Source: CANHBY01 sp046342195
GTDB lineage: Bacteria; Pseudomonadota; Gammaproteobacteria; Burkholderiales; Burkholderiaceae_C
DNA: 64,000 nt
Reading direction: 5' to 3'
Assembly (NCBI GenBank): GCA_046342195.1
Contig: JBKDQE010000061.1
Location: forward strand, 62,001 to 126,000
Shown here: positions 1 through 8,576 of the stretch, in pieces
Position numbering within the stretch: position 1 is the stretch's first letter
Layout of the letters: each line of letters begins with the position of its first letter
The notes under the pieces: model-generated
The model's database searches: none
What the model was told of the DNA's origin: nothing
What the model saw: the letters and a program-made list of their open reading frames with translations, nothing else
Translations under genes and position numbers: made by a program

Positions 1-17
1 GGGGAATATGATGCGCC

Positions 18-46
18 AAAAAATCACTGCCGCCGTTTATTGCGGC
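18..46 (-). terminator. Possible weak terminator at the end of surA
   Basis: On the minus strand a 5-bp stem (GCCGC/GCGGC, 8-nt loop) overlaps the surA stop codon. It is followed within a few bases by six T residues. The stem is short and pdxA or rsmA often continues the operon, so it may be only partly effective. Confidence 0.25.
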
Positions 47-1521
47 ACCTCACGGTATTCAATGAAGGCGCGTGAGCGAAGCTCTTGCAACCAATCAGAC
101 AGGGTCGCCTCGGATTTTTGCTCTCGCAGGGCCAGGCGGGCCATGTCGCGCAGTTTCTTGATTTCCACCGGGGTTTCCTTGCGGTCAGCCACTTTGATCA
201 GGTGTATGCCAAATCGGGAGACAATAGGTTCAGAGATGTCGCCGATAGCGAGTTGGTTCATCACAGACTCAAATTCTGGTACAAAGCTGCCGGAGATCGT
301 CCATCCCAAGTCGCCCCCTTGGGAGGCGGATCCATCTTGTGAGAATTCGCGGGCCAGGGCCTCGAAGGTTTTTTGACCCGATAAAATCTGTTTGCGCCAA
401 TTGGACAGGTTCTGCATGGCCTCCTCGCGACGGAGGCTTTTCGAGGGGCGTAGCAAAATGTGGCTGGCACGGGTTTGCAGCATGGGAATGGCTGTGGGGC
501 TGCGCCGCTCAACCAGTTGCAACACATGAAAGCCTGCCCCAGTGCGTAAAATGTCAGGCACGATTTGGCCGGATGCAAGGCCGCGTACAGCGTTGACGAA
601 AACATCGGGAAGGCGATTGGCTGTTCGTAGACCGAATTCTCCGCCTCGGCTTTTAGATTCATCGTCGGATATTTCTGCGGCTAATTTCATCATGGATTCG
701 CCGGCTTTCAGGCGGCTTAAGGCCTGTTCTGCCAAGCGGCGTTTCTCAATGATTTGCAGCTCGCTGGCTCCCTCAGGCACCTTGATCAGGATTTGGGCCA
801 CGTTATACTGGGTGCCAGCACCGGCAGCTTCCAGGCGCTGATCAAGAAAATCATCGATTTCAGTCTCGGTGATTTTGACTTTGTTTTGCAATTCCCGTTC
901 ACGGGTGCGTTCTATTTGGAGCTGATCGCGCAGGTTTTTGCGCCAAGCATCAAGATGAGAGCCTTCGGAACGAAGTTGCTCTTTCAGTTCGGCCACAGTG
1001 GTCTGATTTTGTTGGGCTTGAGCGGCCACTATGCGGTCGAGTTCAGCGTCATCAATGCGAGGCCCCCATTCGCGCGAGTGGCTCAGCAGAATTTTTTCAT
1101 CAATCATGGCATCCAGCACCTGTTGCTGAATTTGATCGGGTGGGGGCAGGGGTGCGCCTGCGGCTTGCGCTTGGCGCACCACATTCTCAATGCGGCGGGC
1201 GAGCTCACCCGCAGTAATTAACTCACGGTTGACCACCACAACGATATAGTCGCCTTTTAGGGAGGCTTGCACTGGGTAAGGGGGGGCGGGGGGCTCGCTG
1301 GCAGGGGTGGCCAGGCGAATAGGCTTCACAGAACCAGAGTAAGGCTTGCCTGCCGGTTTGGCCGCTGGGCCACGGGCTGGTGTGGCTTGCGCTTGAGTTG
1401 TCAAAGCGGCTGCCTTGGCCGAATCAAAGGCTGCCAGGCATGTCAGGGCCAACAGGGGGGCAGGCCCCCATATGAGCCATCGGCGGAGCCAAGCGCTGAT
1501 CGGTATTAAAGGGTCATTCAT
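37..1521 (-). CDS. surA: Periplasmic chaperone / peptidyl-prolyl isomerase SurA
   Basis: SurA escorts unfolded outer-membrane proteins through the periplasm to the BAM complex. The 494-residue product begins with a hydrophobic, Ala-rich signal segment (about residues 15-38). A Pro/Ala-rich linker follows, then a SurA N-terminal chaperone domain (about 90-225) and two parvulin (PpiC) domains (about 238-337 and 349-444). Both parvulin repeats show the typical SHILL or AQILIK start and the GGxLGW/GGEFG core. The C-terminal helix returns to the chaperone fold. It is longer than E. coli SurA (428 aa) because of the N-terminal linker. I chose the ATG at 1521; a TTG eight codons upstream is also possible. 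It lies downstream of lptD on the same strand, the usual arrangement, and one main client of SurA is LptD itself. Identification is firm; the start is less so. Confidence 0.93.
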   Translation of the reverse strand: MNDPLIPISAWLRRWLIWGPAPLLALTCLAAFDSAKAAALTTQAQATPARGPAAKPAGKPYSGSVKPIRLATPASEPPAPPYPVQASLKGDYIVVVVNRELITAGELARRIENVVRQAQAAGAPLPPPDQIQQQVLDAMIDEKILLSHSREWGPRIDDAELDRIVAAQAQQNQTTVAELKEQLRSEGSHLDAWRKNLRDQLQIERTRERELQNKVKITETEIDDFLDQRLEAAGAGTQYNVAQILIKVPEGASELQIIEKRRLAEQALSRLKAGESMMKLAAEISDDESKSRGGEFGLRTANRLPDVFVNAVRGLASGQIVPDILRTGAGFHVLQLVERRSPTAIPMLQTRASHILLRPSKSLRREEAMQNLSNWRKQILSGQKTFEALAREFSQDGSASQGGDLGWTISGSFVPEFESVMNQLAIGDISEPIVSRFGIHLIKVADRKETPVEIKKLRDMARLALREQKSEATLSDWLQELRSRAFIEYREVPQ

Positions 1522-1599
1522 GAATCTATAAAAATCTTGATGCAATTTTTTAACCTGTGTAAGTCTTTGGTCGCCACGAGGGGGTGTTTTGCAGCTTCC

Positions 1600-3921
1600 T
1601 TAGTTGCGAAGCGCTTGATAGCCCCCCACATTGTCTTTCAAGACTTGAACGGGGTTGGCTCCAAAGCCCAAACGTGAAAGGCCAACGAGTTCGAGTTGGA
1701 TCCCAACACCTGTAATCGATTCATTGAGGCCGGTCGATTGTCGACGGGCCACAACCCGTGCAACCCAGCAGCCAGCGTCGTATTCAAGGCCCGCTAAAGA
1801 ATCTACGACCCGGCTTTCGCGAGGGTTGTAGTTGACTCGACCCACAGAGTACCAAGTGCCTCTGCATGATCCTGAAGAACCTTCAGGCGATGCTTTGATC
1901 AGCGGCGGGGCTGTTGAGTTGGCAGGACCATAAACCGGCCATTGCCAAGCCCAAGTGATTTGTTCAGTCAGCCCCACCCGGTCCAGGCTGTGGGCCAAGG
2001 TGAGCAAGCGAAGGGGCCCGGGTTTGAAAGTCACGGCCACGGAGGAGCGTTGTATGCGTGAAATTTCAGGGCTGTATTGGGCTGAGGTATTCAGCAGCCA
2101 ATGGGGGATGATGCTGGTGCCCCCCGTGAAAAAAAGGTCTGAAATGCGTTGAGTCAGTAAAATGCCATCGGGGGTAATACGCTGGTCTTTGAGCAGGTAG
2201 CGCTGTGCCAGCCCAAACCGCAGCAGCTCTGTGCCATTTTCCGGCAGGATCAGGCGCGTATGCAGGCTGCCCGTCACTTGATGAGCATCCGCCACACGGT
2301 CAATGCCAGTGAATTGACTTTCTGCGGATTGAATCGAGTCAAAGTTAAAATCCTTGGCAGCCGAATCAAAATTGGGCCAGCCGCTCTGATTTTTGTAAGG
2401 CGTATAGGAGTAAACCAGCCGGGGTTCAAGGGTTTGCCGAATTGCGGCATCGAACCAGCGGGTTTCACGCTCCAAAACCCATTGGCTGTCGATGCTGCTG
2501 GTCGGAATCAAGCGGGACAGCGAACGTTGGCCGGCGTTACCTCCGCTCCTGAGTGGGGTATCCATACTGTAGGCAGCGGCGTTGAGAGACAACTTCGGGG
2601 TGAGCGTCCAGGCCGGGGATTGCCGGGTCCAGCTCAGGCTGGCCAGCGAGTGAAGCCGTGTTCCGGTGGGCAGGCTGCGATGAGACGCCCCGGCAGGGGT
2701 GGTGAATCGGTTAAATTCGCCCTCAATGTCCAGGCGAAGGCCGTTGTTCCAGAGGCGCTGGGTTCGAGCCCCAAGCTGCGGTTCCCGTTGATACGGTGAT
2801 TCAATGCCTTCGCCGGCCACCGAAGATTGCAGCACTTGCCAGTTCTGGATGCGGGCGTAGGTCGTCCAGCCTGAAAAATCTTGCTGGGCATCAAGGTGGG
2901 TGCTCAAAAGGCGTGGGGTCAGGCTGCCAACGCCTTTGGCAAAATCTTTCCAGTACGAGTCATCTGAGACTCGCATCACTTGCAGGTTGATCTGATATGG
3001 GTTGCCGGGTGCCGCCATGTGTTGCAGGTTAAGCCCATAGCGACTTTGGTTCGCCAGCTTGTCAAAGGGCAGCCAGTTGAGCTTGAAGGCCCCTTGGTAG
3101 TCAGATTCAAGGTAGCGAAACTCTGAATTGATACCGCCGCCGCGGCGGGCAATGAGCTCGGGGGCCACGGTAGCATCTCGGTTGGGGGCTATGTTCCAAT
3201 AAAAGGGCGCCGATACTTGCAAGCCATTGCGGCTGTCAATTTCGAGACTGGGTGGCAGCCAACCGGTTTTACGTTCTTTGCCGAGAGGAAAACTGATCAA
3301 GGGGGCTGCCAAAATAGGGACACCTAAAAAACGCAGCACAGCCCCTTCGGCCACAGCCTCGTTTTGGCTTTGATCGACGGTCAGGCGTTTGGCAGTGATG
3401 ACCCAGTCCAGATGACCGAGATCATCGGGCGTGCAGGTAGAGTAAGAAGCTTGATGCCCCACTGTGCGATCGGCATCAAGAAAATCAATCCGCTCGGCAG
3501 AGCCGGTGGCTCCGGAGCGGCCCAAGTGGTAGCCGGGGTTCAGAAAAAAGCCTTCATAGGTACTTAATTTGATCTGCAAAAAGGGGCCTTTGAAGGTGTC
3601 TTGATTTTTCTGAATCACCACATTCCCGAGGGCTTGGGCCATATCGGTGGTTTGGTCATAAGTGAGTTTGTCGGCCCGGATGCGGGTGGTATCACGTGTT
3701 AATTCGGCGTGGCCCTCAGCCATGGTTTCTTTGTTGGGGGTGCCGCGGATTTTTTCGGCTTCGAGTGTGGTAGGGCCCGCCTGAGGCCCAGGCAATACAG
3801 GCAAGGCGGGTTGAGCCCAAGCACTGAAGCCAATCAGAGCCAAGGCACTCCACGGCAGGGAATGGGACCAAAATTGCACAGGAGCCCTGAATAAAAAAGA
3901 GGGGTCAAAGAAGTACCGCAC
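1600..3921 (-). CDS. lptD: LPS-assembly outer-membrane protein LptD
   Basis: LptD is the outer-membrane barrel that, with LptE, inserts lipopolysaccharide into the outer leaflet. The 773-residue product has a signal peptide ending near AQPALP, an N-terminal OstA/LptA-like jellyroll (about residues 50-160, starting TLEAEKIRGTP) and a long C-terminal barrel rich in alternating Trp/Tyr strands. Two conserved Cys pairs expected for disulfides are visible: STCTPDD in the middle, and SGSCRGTWYS plus YDAGCWVARV near the end. The start taken is GTG. A second in-frame GTG 14 codons downstream (near 3879) has a better-placed AGGG and would give a shorter signal peptide. surA follows 78 bp downstream, so the two are probably co-transcribed. 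Confidence 0.93.
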   Translation of the reverse strand: MRYFFDPSFLFRAPVQFWSHSLPWSALALIGFSAWAQPALPVLPGPQAGPTTLEAEKIRGTPNKETMAEGHAELTRDTTRIRADKLTYDQTTDMAQALGNVVIQKNQDTFKGPFLQIKLSTYEGFFLNPGYHLGRSGATGSAERIDFLDADRTVGHQASYSTCTPDDLGHLDWVITAKRLTVDQSQNEAVAEGAVLRFLGVPILAAPLISFPLGKERKTGWLPPSLEIDSRNGLQVSAPFYWNIAPNRDATVAPELIARRGGGINSEFRYLESDYQGAFKLNWLPFDKLANQSRYGLNLQHMAAPGNPYQINLQVMRVSDDSYWKDFAKGVGSLTPRLLSTHLDAQQDFSGWTTYARIQNWQVLQSSVAGEGIESPYQREPQLGARTQRLWNNGLRLDIEGEFNRFTTPAGASHRSLPTGTRLHSLASLSWTRQSPAWTLTPKLSLNAAAYSMDTPLRSGGNAGQRSLSRLIPTSSIDSQWVLERETRWFDAAIRQTLEPRLVYSYTPYKNQSGWPNFDSAAKDFNFDSIQSAESQFTGIDRVADAHQVTGSLHTRLILPENGTELLRFGLAQRYLLKDQRITPDGILLTQRISDLFFTGGTSIIPHWLLNTSAQYSPEISRIQRSSVAVTFKPGPLRLLTLAHSLDRVGLTEQITWAWQWPVYGPANSTAPPLIKASPEGSSGSCRGTWYSVGRVNYNPRESRVVDSLAGLEYDAGCWVARVVARRQSTGLNESITGVGIQLELVGLSRLGFGANPVQVLKDNVGGYQALRN

Positions 3922-4193
3922 CTGCAGGGTGTGGCTGTTTGCAGAATCGTATGATTATTTTATGCCCGAGAGGGCCTTTGGCCTGCTCAGAAGAGGCAGT
4001 AAGAAGGTGCGCCAAAGCCACGAGTTACCGACTGGGTATTGTTGTGCTTTGCGCCTTGATTGCGCCCGTTTGGCACCTCACGCAGGGGCTCCCTGATTGA
4101 TGACACGCCCTAGACCATTCAAGGTTTCAGTTTAAGAAAGTTTTTCGAAACAGTTTACGATCAACCCTGAAATTGACCTTGGAGTGCCTTCTC
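3922..4193. other. Divergent intergenic region, lptD / amgK
   Basis: About 270 bp separate the divergent starts of lptD and the kinase gene, so both promoters must lie here. I see no clear sigma-70 pair that I would annotate, no repeat and no RNA gene. Confidence 0.5.
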
Positions 4194-5354
4194 ATGACTG
4201 TTCATTTTCCTCAAGAGGCTGAATCTTTTCAAGCGCAAGCCGCCTTATCACCCATTGTATGGGCTCAGCCTGAAAGGCAGGCAGCTTTTGATCAATGGCT
4301 TGCCAGCGTGGCACCTCAGTATGGTTTGCGCCCTGACTCTTTGTGCAGCGCCTCCAGCGATGCCAGTTTTCGGCGCTATTTTCGCATTCATGGTGACGCT
4401 GTTACTTTTATCATCATGGATGCCCCACCGCCTGAAGAAAATGTACGACCATTTCTTGACATGGCGCAGAAAATCAAACGAGCAGGCCTGAATGCTCCTG
4501 AGGTGTTGGCGGCTGATGAAAATCAGGGGTTTTTGCTGCTGACCGATCTCGGCTCGCGCTTGTATTTGGCTGCTCTTGAGCAGGCCACGCCCGATGAAGC
4601 TTCAATGCTGATGCGCCAGGCAATTGAGGCGCTGGTGCAATGGCAGGTACGCCTGTCTCCGCAAGGGCTCCCAGACTACAACCATGCCTTGCTGCATCGT
4701 GAGCTCGAACTGTTCCCTGAATGGTGTGTGGGGCGTGAATATGGGCGGCAATGGTCTGCTGCCGAGCAGGCTGTTTGGCAACAGGTGTGCGGTGCCTTGG
4801 TGGCAAGTGCCTTGGCACAGGCAACGGTGGTCGTGCACCGTGACTATATGCCTCGCAACCTGATGGTCACGTCCCTCAGCTCAGAAGCCTGTCGGGTTTG
4901 GGGTGTTGAAAGCGAAAATCAGCCTCAGCAAGGGCGGTTTTTGCCGGGTGACACGCTCCCAGGAATTCTCGATTTTCAGGATGCCGTGAGGGGCCCCATT
5001 TCATATGATGTAGCCTCGCTTATTCGGGACGCTTTCATTTCTTGGAATGAAGAGCAGGAACTCGACTTCGCCGTACGCTATTGGCAAGCCGCCTGTGCCG
5101 CCCAATTGCCGGTGGGGCCTGATTTTGGTGAATTCTGGCGTGCTCTGGAGTGGATGGGGCTACAGCGCCACCTGAAGGTGCTTGGCATTTTTTGCCGGCT
5201 CAAGCACCGTGATGCAAAGCCCAAATACAGCCAAGACTTGCCTCGTTTTTTCAGTTATGCGCACAAGGTGGCCACTCGCTACGCGACCCTGCGGCCTCTG
5301 TGTTTGCTGCTTGAGCCCTTGATGGGCGAATCACGCCATGCAGCTTATTACTGA
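4194..5354 (+). CDS. amgK: AmgK-type anomeric sugar kinase (aminoglycoside phosphotransferase family, COG3178)
   Basis: Proteins of this family phosphorylate the anomeric hydroxyl of N-acetylmuramate/N-acetylglucosamine in cell-wall recycling (AmgK in Pseudomonas putida). The 386-residue product has the APH fold. The Gly/Ser-rich start SSDASFRRYFR lies near residue 52, the catalytic loop VVHRDYMPRNLM near 212, and the metal-binding motif GILDFQDAVRG near 259. I chose the ATG with GGAG nine bases upstream rather than an upstream in-frame TTG. The divergent position next to lptD is common for this family. In other genomes the nucleotidyltransferase murU follows, but here the next gene (3 bp on) encodes a rhomboid-type membrane protein, so MurU must lie elsewhere or be absent. 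The family call is firm; the substrate is inferred from the family. Confidence 0.82.
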   Translation: MTVHFPQEAESFQAQAALSPIVWAQPERQAAFDQWLASVAPQYGLRPDSLCSASSDASFRRYFRIHGDAVTFIIMDAPPPEENVRPFLDMAQKIKRAGLNAPEVLAADENQGFLLLTDLGSRLYLAALEQATPDEASMLMRQAIEALVQWQVRLSPQGLPDYNHALLHRELELFPEWCVGREYGRQWSAAEQAVWQQVCGALVASALAQATVVVHRDYMPRNLMVTSLSSEACRVWGVESENQPQQGRFLPGDTLPGILDFQDAVRGPISYDVASLIRDAFISWNEEQELDFAVRYWQAACAAQLPVGPDFGEFWRALEWMGLQRHLKVLGIFCRLKHRDAKPKYSQDLPRFFSYAHKVATRYATLRPLCLLLEPLMGESRHAAYY

Positions 5355-5357
5355 TTC

Positions 5358-6035
5358 ATGGTTCGACAGCGCTTGGGCTTTTTTCAATTTTTTCCTCAGC
5401 GATTGTTCGCAAGAGGCTGGTGGGGCGTTTCTGCTGTCTTGCTGCTGTTCGTGCTGTCCGGAAGCAGGGTTGGCGAGGGGTGGCATGGGCCATGGGCGCT
5501 ACTCATTGATTGGCAGCCAGAGCGGGCGTGGTCTCAGCCCTGGCGATGGTGGACGCCGGTGGCCGTACATTACAGCTGGCTGCATTGGCTTGCCAACGTG
5601 GTGGGCTTGATTTTGGTGGCCTGCCTTGGGGCTGCGGCCAGAGTGCCAGGGTGGTGTGCGGTGGCTTGGTGTTTGGCTTGGCCCTTGACCCACTTGGGCT
5701 TACTTTGGCGCCCCGAGCTTTTGCACTTCGGCGGGCTGTCAGGTGTTTTGCATGCTGGGGTCAGCATTATCGCGCTTTGGCTCATGGTGACCGGGCGTGG
5801 GGTGCCGCGTATCCTGGGTTGGGTTATCGCGCTGGTCTTGCTGGGCAAGGTGCTCCATGAGGCCCCTTGGGGCCCTGTCGTTCAGTATCATGAGGGGTTG
5901 CGTATTTTTGTTGTGCCATGGGCGCATGCCACCGGGGTCTTGAGTGGCCTCGTGTGTGGTGCCATGACATGCTGGGTTGGTCGCGCGCGCCCGCTTTTTG
6001 GAAGCAATTCATTGCCTAAGTCAAGAACCCCTTGA
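5358..6035 (+). CDS. rrtA: Rhombosortase-like rhomboid-family intramembrane serine protease
   Basis: This 225-residue protein is almost entirely hydrophobic, with about five to six membrane segments. It carries three landmarks of rhombosortases: HYSWLHWLANVVGL (about residues 69-83), HFGGLSGVLHAG with the candidate nucleophile Ser (about 122-133), and VVPWAHATGVLSG with the candidate catalytic His (about 189-201). In Vibrio and relatives, rhombosortases cleave the C-terminal GlyGly-CTERM tail of proteins sent out by type II secretion. No GlyGly-CTERM protein is visible in this window, although the type II component gspB is. The start lies 3 bp after the kinase stop codon, suggesting translational coupling. 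The 3' end overlaps rsmI (opposite strand) by 15 bp. The rhomboid class is clear; the rhombosortase assignment rests on motif pattern. Confidence 0.72.
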   Translation: MVRQRLGFFQFFPQRLFARGWWGVSAVLLLFVLSGSRVGEGWHGPWALLIDWQPERAWSQPWRWWTPVAVHYSWLHWLANVVGLILVACLGAAARVPGWCAVAWCLAWPLTHLGLLWRPELLHFGGLSGVLHAGVSIIALWLMVTGRGVPRILGWVIALVLLGKVLHEAPWGPVVQYHEGLRIFVVPWAHATGVLSGLVCGAMTCWVGRARPLFGSNSLPKSRTP

Positions 6036-6860
6036 ATACTCCAGAGCTCGTGCGTAAAGGGTGTTGCGAGGTGCCCCGGTGATCTCGGCGGTCAGGCTTA
6101 CGGCCTGTTTAAGGGGCAAATTCCGAAGCAAAATGCGCAGGGTCTCTTCGTGAAAACCTTCCATTTTCGGGCCATGGCTTGGGGGCATGGCATGAAGTAC
6201 CAGCACAAACTCGCCTCGGCTTCCCTGGGCTTGCGCTTCGATCCATGCGGGAATTTCACCAGCAAGCAGGGTGTTCACTGACTCAAACTGCTTGGTCAGT
6301 TCGCGGCACACACTGATGGTTCGCTCAGGGCACAGAGCGGCCAGGGCTGAGCAAGTGTTTCGAATTCGGTGAGGGGCTTCAAAAATGACTTGGGTGTCTG
6401 ATGATCGAGCGCAGTCAGTCAGCACTCGATCTCGCTCGCGGGCACTTGCGGGCAGAAAACCCAGGAAACGAAACGGGCCCAGCACTTCGACCCCTGCCAC
6501 ACTCAGGGCTGTGATCAGGCTGCTGGCCCCCGGGATGGGAATAGTTCTGAAGCCTGCGGCTCGAACGCGGGCCACAAGTTGAGCACCAGGGTCACTAATG
6601 GCCGGGGTGCCTGCATCGCTCACATAGGCCACACGTTCACCGCGCGTCAATCGTTCAATCACGGCTTCAGCAGCCTGCCGCTCATTGTGTTCGTGAGCGG
6701 CCAAAAGAGGTTTGTGGATGCCTAAATGATGCAGGAGATGCCCACTGTGGCGGGTATCTTCACAAGCAATGGTGTCTGCCTTATACAAAACATGCACAGC
6801 CCGCAGTGAAATATCGGCCAAATTGCCAATGGGCGTGGCGACAACATAAAGCGCAGACAC
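6021..6860 (-). CDS. rsmI: 16S rRNA (cytidine(1402)-2'-O)-methyltransferase RsmI
   Basis: RsmI adds the 2'-O-methyl group to C1402 in the ribosomal decoding centre, using S-adenosylmethionine. The tetrapyrrole-methylase fold is shown by ALYVVATPIGNLADISLRA at the N-terminus, CEDTRHSG near residue 33, SDAGTPAISDPG near 81-92, PIPGASSLITAL near 108-119 and the GFLPAS segment. I chose a GTG start preceded at 6 bp by CAGGAG, giving 279 residues, close to the E. coli length (286). An in-frame GTG 23 codons upstream (6929) lacks a ribosome-binding site and would overlap the start of divergent yraN. The gene is convergent with the rhombosortase-like gene. Confidence 0.93.
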   Translation of the reverse strand: MSALYVVATPIGNLADISLRAVHVLYKADTIACEDTRHSGHLLHHLGIHKPLLAAHEHNERQAAEAVIERLTRGERVAYVSDAGTPAISDPGAQLVARVRAAGFRTIPIPGASSLITALSVAGVEVLGPFRFLGFLPASARERDRVLTDCARSSDTQVIFEAPHRIRNTCSALAALCPERTISVCRELTKQFESVNTLLAGEIPAWIEAQAQGSRGEFVLVLHAMPPSHGPKMEGFHEETLRILLRNLPLKQAVSLTAEITGAPRNTLYARALEYSRGS

Positions 6861-6921
6861 CGGATACTCCTGAGTACCCGCCAGCGACAGGGCGGCGTTC
6901 AATAAATTGAAGGAAGAAGGT

Positions 6922-7296
6922 GTGTTCACGACAAAGCAAATTGGTGATGGGGCAGAAGGGCGGGCCCTTGCATTTTTACAAGGTCAAGGCCTGCGCTTGA
7001 TTGAGCGCAATTATCGGGTTGCCCGTGGCCCTGGAGCCTGTGGGGGGGAAATTGACCTGATCATGCAAACCCCTCAGGGAGTGATGGTCTTTGTGGAAGT
7101 GCGGGCCCGCAAAAACTCAATGTTTGGTGGTGCAAGTGCCAGTATCTCGCTGTATAAGAGAAAAAGAATTGTGTATGCCGCTCAGAATTTTTTGATGCGT
7201 TACCGTTCGCCTCCGGCATGCCGATTTGATGTCTTGGTGATCGAAGCATCTCGTCTGGAGTGGCTGCCAGCCGCTTTTGATCTCAGTTCAAACTGA
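6922..7296 (+). CDS. yraN: UPF0102 family protein YraN (predicted endonuclease-like fold)
   Basis: This is a small protein of the YraN/UPF0102 family, whose fold resembles Holliday-junction resolvases but whose function is not established. The 124-residue product shows the core pattern: GDGAEGRALAFL near the N-terminus, GGEIDLI (about residues 41-47) and VMVFVEVRAR (about 54-63), the D-ExK-like nuclease signature. The GTG start is preceded by AAGGA at about 7 bp. An in-frame TTG five codons upstream is less likely. It is divergent from rsmI and heads the yraN-diaA-dolP series, the same order as in E. coli. Confidence 0.88.
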   Translation: MFTTKQIGDGAEGRALAFLQGQGLRLIERNYRVARGPGACGGEIDLIMQTPQGVMVFVEVRARKNSMFGGASASISLYKRKRIVYAAQNFLMRYRSPPACRFDVLVIEASRLEWLPAAFDLSSN

Positions 7297-7327
7297 TTTC
7301 TCCAAACTGTGTTTTATCATTCTTCCT

Positions 7328-7885
7328 ATGCTTGAACAACGTCTCCAACAGCAATTCTTCGATTGTGCTGACCTCATCTATTCGTGTGCGGAAACTCTCG
7401 GTCGCTCCATATTAGACGCCATAGATGCCTTGCTTGGCAGCATTACCTCCGGGGGAAAAGTACTGACTTTTGGCGAGGGAGATTGCGCTCTGCATGCTCA
7501 ACACTTGGCCAACAAGCTGCTATGCCAATTTGAACGGGATCGGCCCGGCCTTGCTGCCTTGGCCTTGGCCACAAACGGCACAGATCTGTGGCTTCGGCAG
7601 CTTGAAACCCTCGGGCAACCCGGAGACGTTATTTTGGTATTTGCTGCCGCCGAAGCCGGGCCTGGGCTGTTAAGCGCCTTAAGCAGCGCACGCACCAAAG
7701 ACCTGACCGTTATCGCCATTACAGGCTGCACAACCAGGCTGAAAGACATGCTGGCCGAAACCGATGTCCACATCAGTATTCCCCATGACCGTAAAGCACG
7801 GATTCATGAGGTGCAATGGTTGATCCTGCACAGCCTGTGCGATGCGGTTGATTTACAACTTTTAGGGGAAAACGAAAATCCATGA
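7328..7885 (+). CDS. diaA: DiaA-like SIS domain protein (DnaA initiator-associating family)
   Basis: This 185-residue single-SIS-domain protein resembles DiaA/GmhA. DiaA tetramers bind DnaA and promote replication initiation in E. coli; GmhA isomerises sedoheptulose 7-phosphate. The characteristic segment HAQHLANKLLCQFERDRPGL (about residues 55-74) matches DiaA. The phosphosugar loops are degenerate: the usual GNGGSA position reads GEGDCA, and the usual SxSGxS loop reads VFAAAEAG (about 104-111). This argues for a DiaA-type regulatory role rather than isomerase activity. The position between yraN and dolP is the DiaA position in E. coli. The ATG at 7328 was preferred over an upstream in-frame ATT because DiaA/GmhA proteins begin just before the first helix. 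Its last four bases overlap the dolP start. Confidence 0.83.
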   Translation: MLEQRLQQQFFDCADLIYSCAETLGRSILDAIDALLGSITSGGKVLTFGEGDCALHAQHLANKLLCQFERDRPGLAALALATNGTDLWLRQLETLGQPGDVILVFAAAEAGPGLLSALSSARTKDLTVIAITGCTTRLKDMLAETDVHISIPHDRKARIHEVQWLILHSLCDAVDLQLLGENENP

Positions 7886-8544
7886 AACCCATTGACTCAT
7901 CTCATGCCCACTTATTTTCTTTTTGGCGTCCGGTCGCACTGAGCCTGGTTGCTTCGATGAGCCTTCTCTCGGGGTGTGCGCCTTTGGTGGTTGGTGGCTT
8001 GGTGGGTGGCTCCATTTCAGTCGCCGCAGACCGTCGAACTGCCGGCACGCAAATTGAGGATCAAACCATCGAGATCAAGGCACGCGCTCGTATACATGAC
8101 ATCATCGGAGACCGCAAAACTGTTTCGGTACTCAGCTACAACCGTGTGTTGCTGTTGGCCGGAAATGTTGGCACCGACCAAGACAAGTCTGCGATTGAGC
8201 AGGCCGTTGCCAGAATTCCTGCGGTTCGCTCGGTTGTCAATGAACTGACCGTCGGTATTGGTTTTTCGAGCAATTTCGATGATGCCATTGTTACTACCAA
8301 AATCAAGGCCACCTTCGTGGATGCCAAAGATTTACAGGTCAATGCCTTCAAAATTCACACTGATCAAGGCGTGGTTTACCTGATGGGGCGGGTCACCGAA
8401 CGCGAGGCCAACCGGGCCACTGAGCTGGCTCGAGGGGTCAAGGGGGTCAGGAAGGTCGTTCGTGCCTTCGAAATTGTAACCGATGCTGAGCTGGTGGAAA
8501 TGCTGCCTGGCCGCGTGCCTGGCCATTCTGCCAGCACACCATGA
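7882..8544 (+). CDS. dolP: Outer-membrane lipoprotein DolP (YraP), two BON domains
   Basis: DolP is a BON-domain lipoprotein that supports outer-membrane integrity and BAM function in Gram-negative bacteria. The 220-residue product has a signal peptide with lipobox LLSGC (Cys32), then a Gly/Val-rich stretch, and two BON domains (about residues 62-130 and 138-205). Each BON domain contains the V..L.G.V pattern, as in VLLLAGNVG and VVYLMGRVT. The start codon overlaps the diaA stop, so expression is coupled. It is convergent with pilU, with only about 30 bp between the genes. Confidence 0.92.
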   Translation: MKPIDSSHAHLFSFWRPVALSLVASMSLLSGCAPLVVGGLVGGSISVAADRRTAGTQIEDQTIEIKARARIHDIIGDRKTVSVLSYNRVLLLAGNVGTDQDKSAIEQAVARIPAVRSVVNELTVGIGFSSNFDDAIVTTKIKATFVDAKDLQVNAFKIHTDQGVVYLMGRVTEREANRATELARGVKGVRKVVRAFEIVTDAELVEMLPGRVPGHSASTP

Positions 8545-8576
8545 ATGGGTTCTGTGCCCCTTGAAACTCAGCAAGT

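Noticed and set aside
2260..2799. Long antisense frame inside lptD, and similar frames inside uvrA, metH and ftsK.
   Set aside because: These are mirror frames of strongly coding GC-rich genes, with no start signals or homology.
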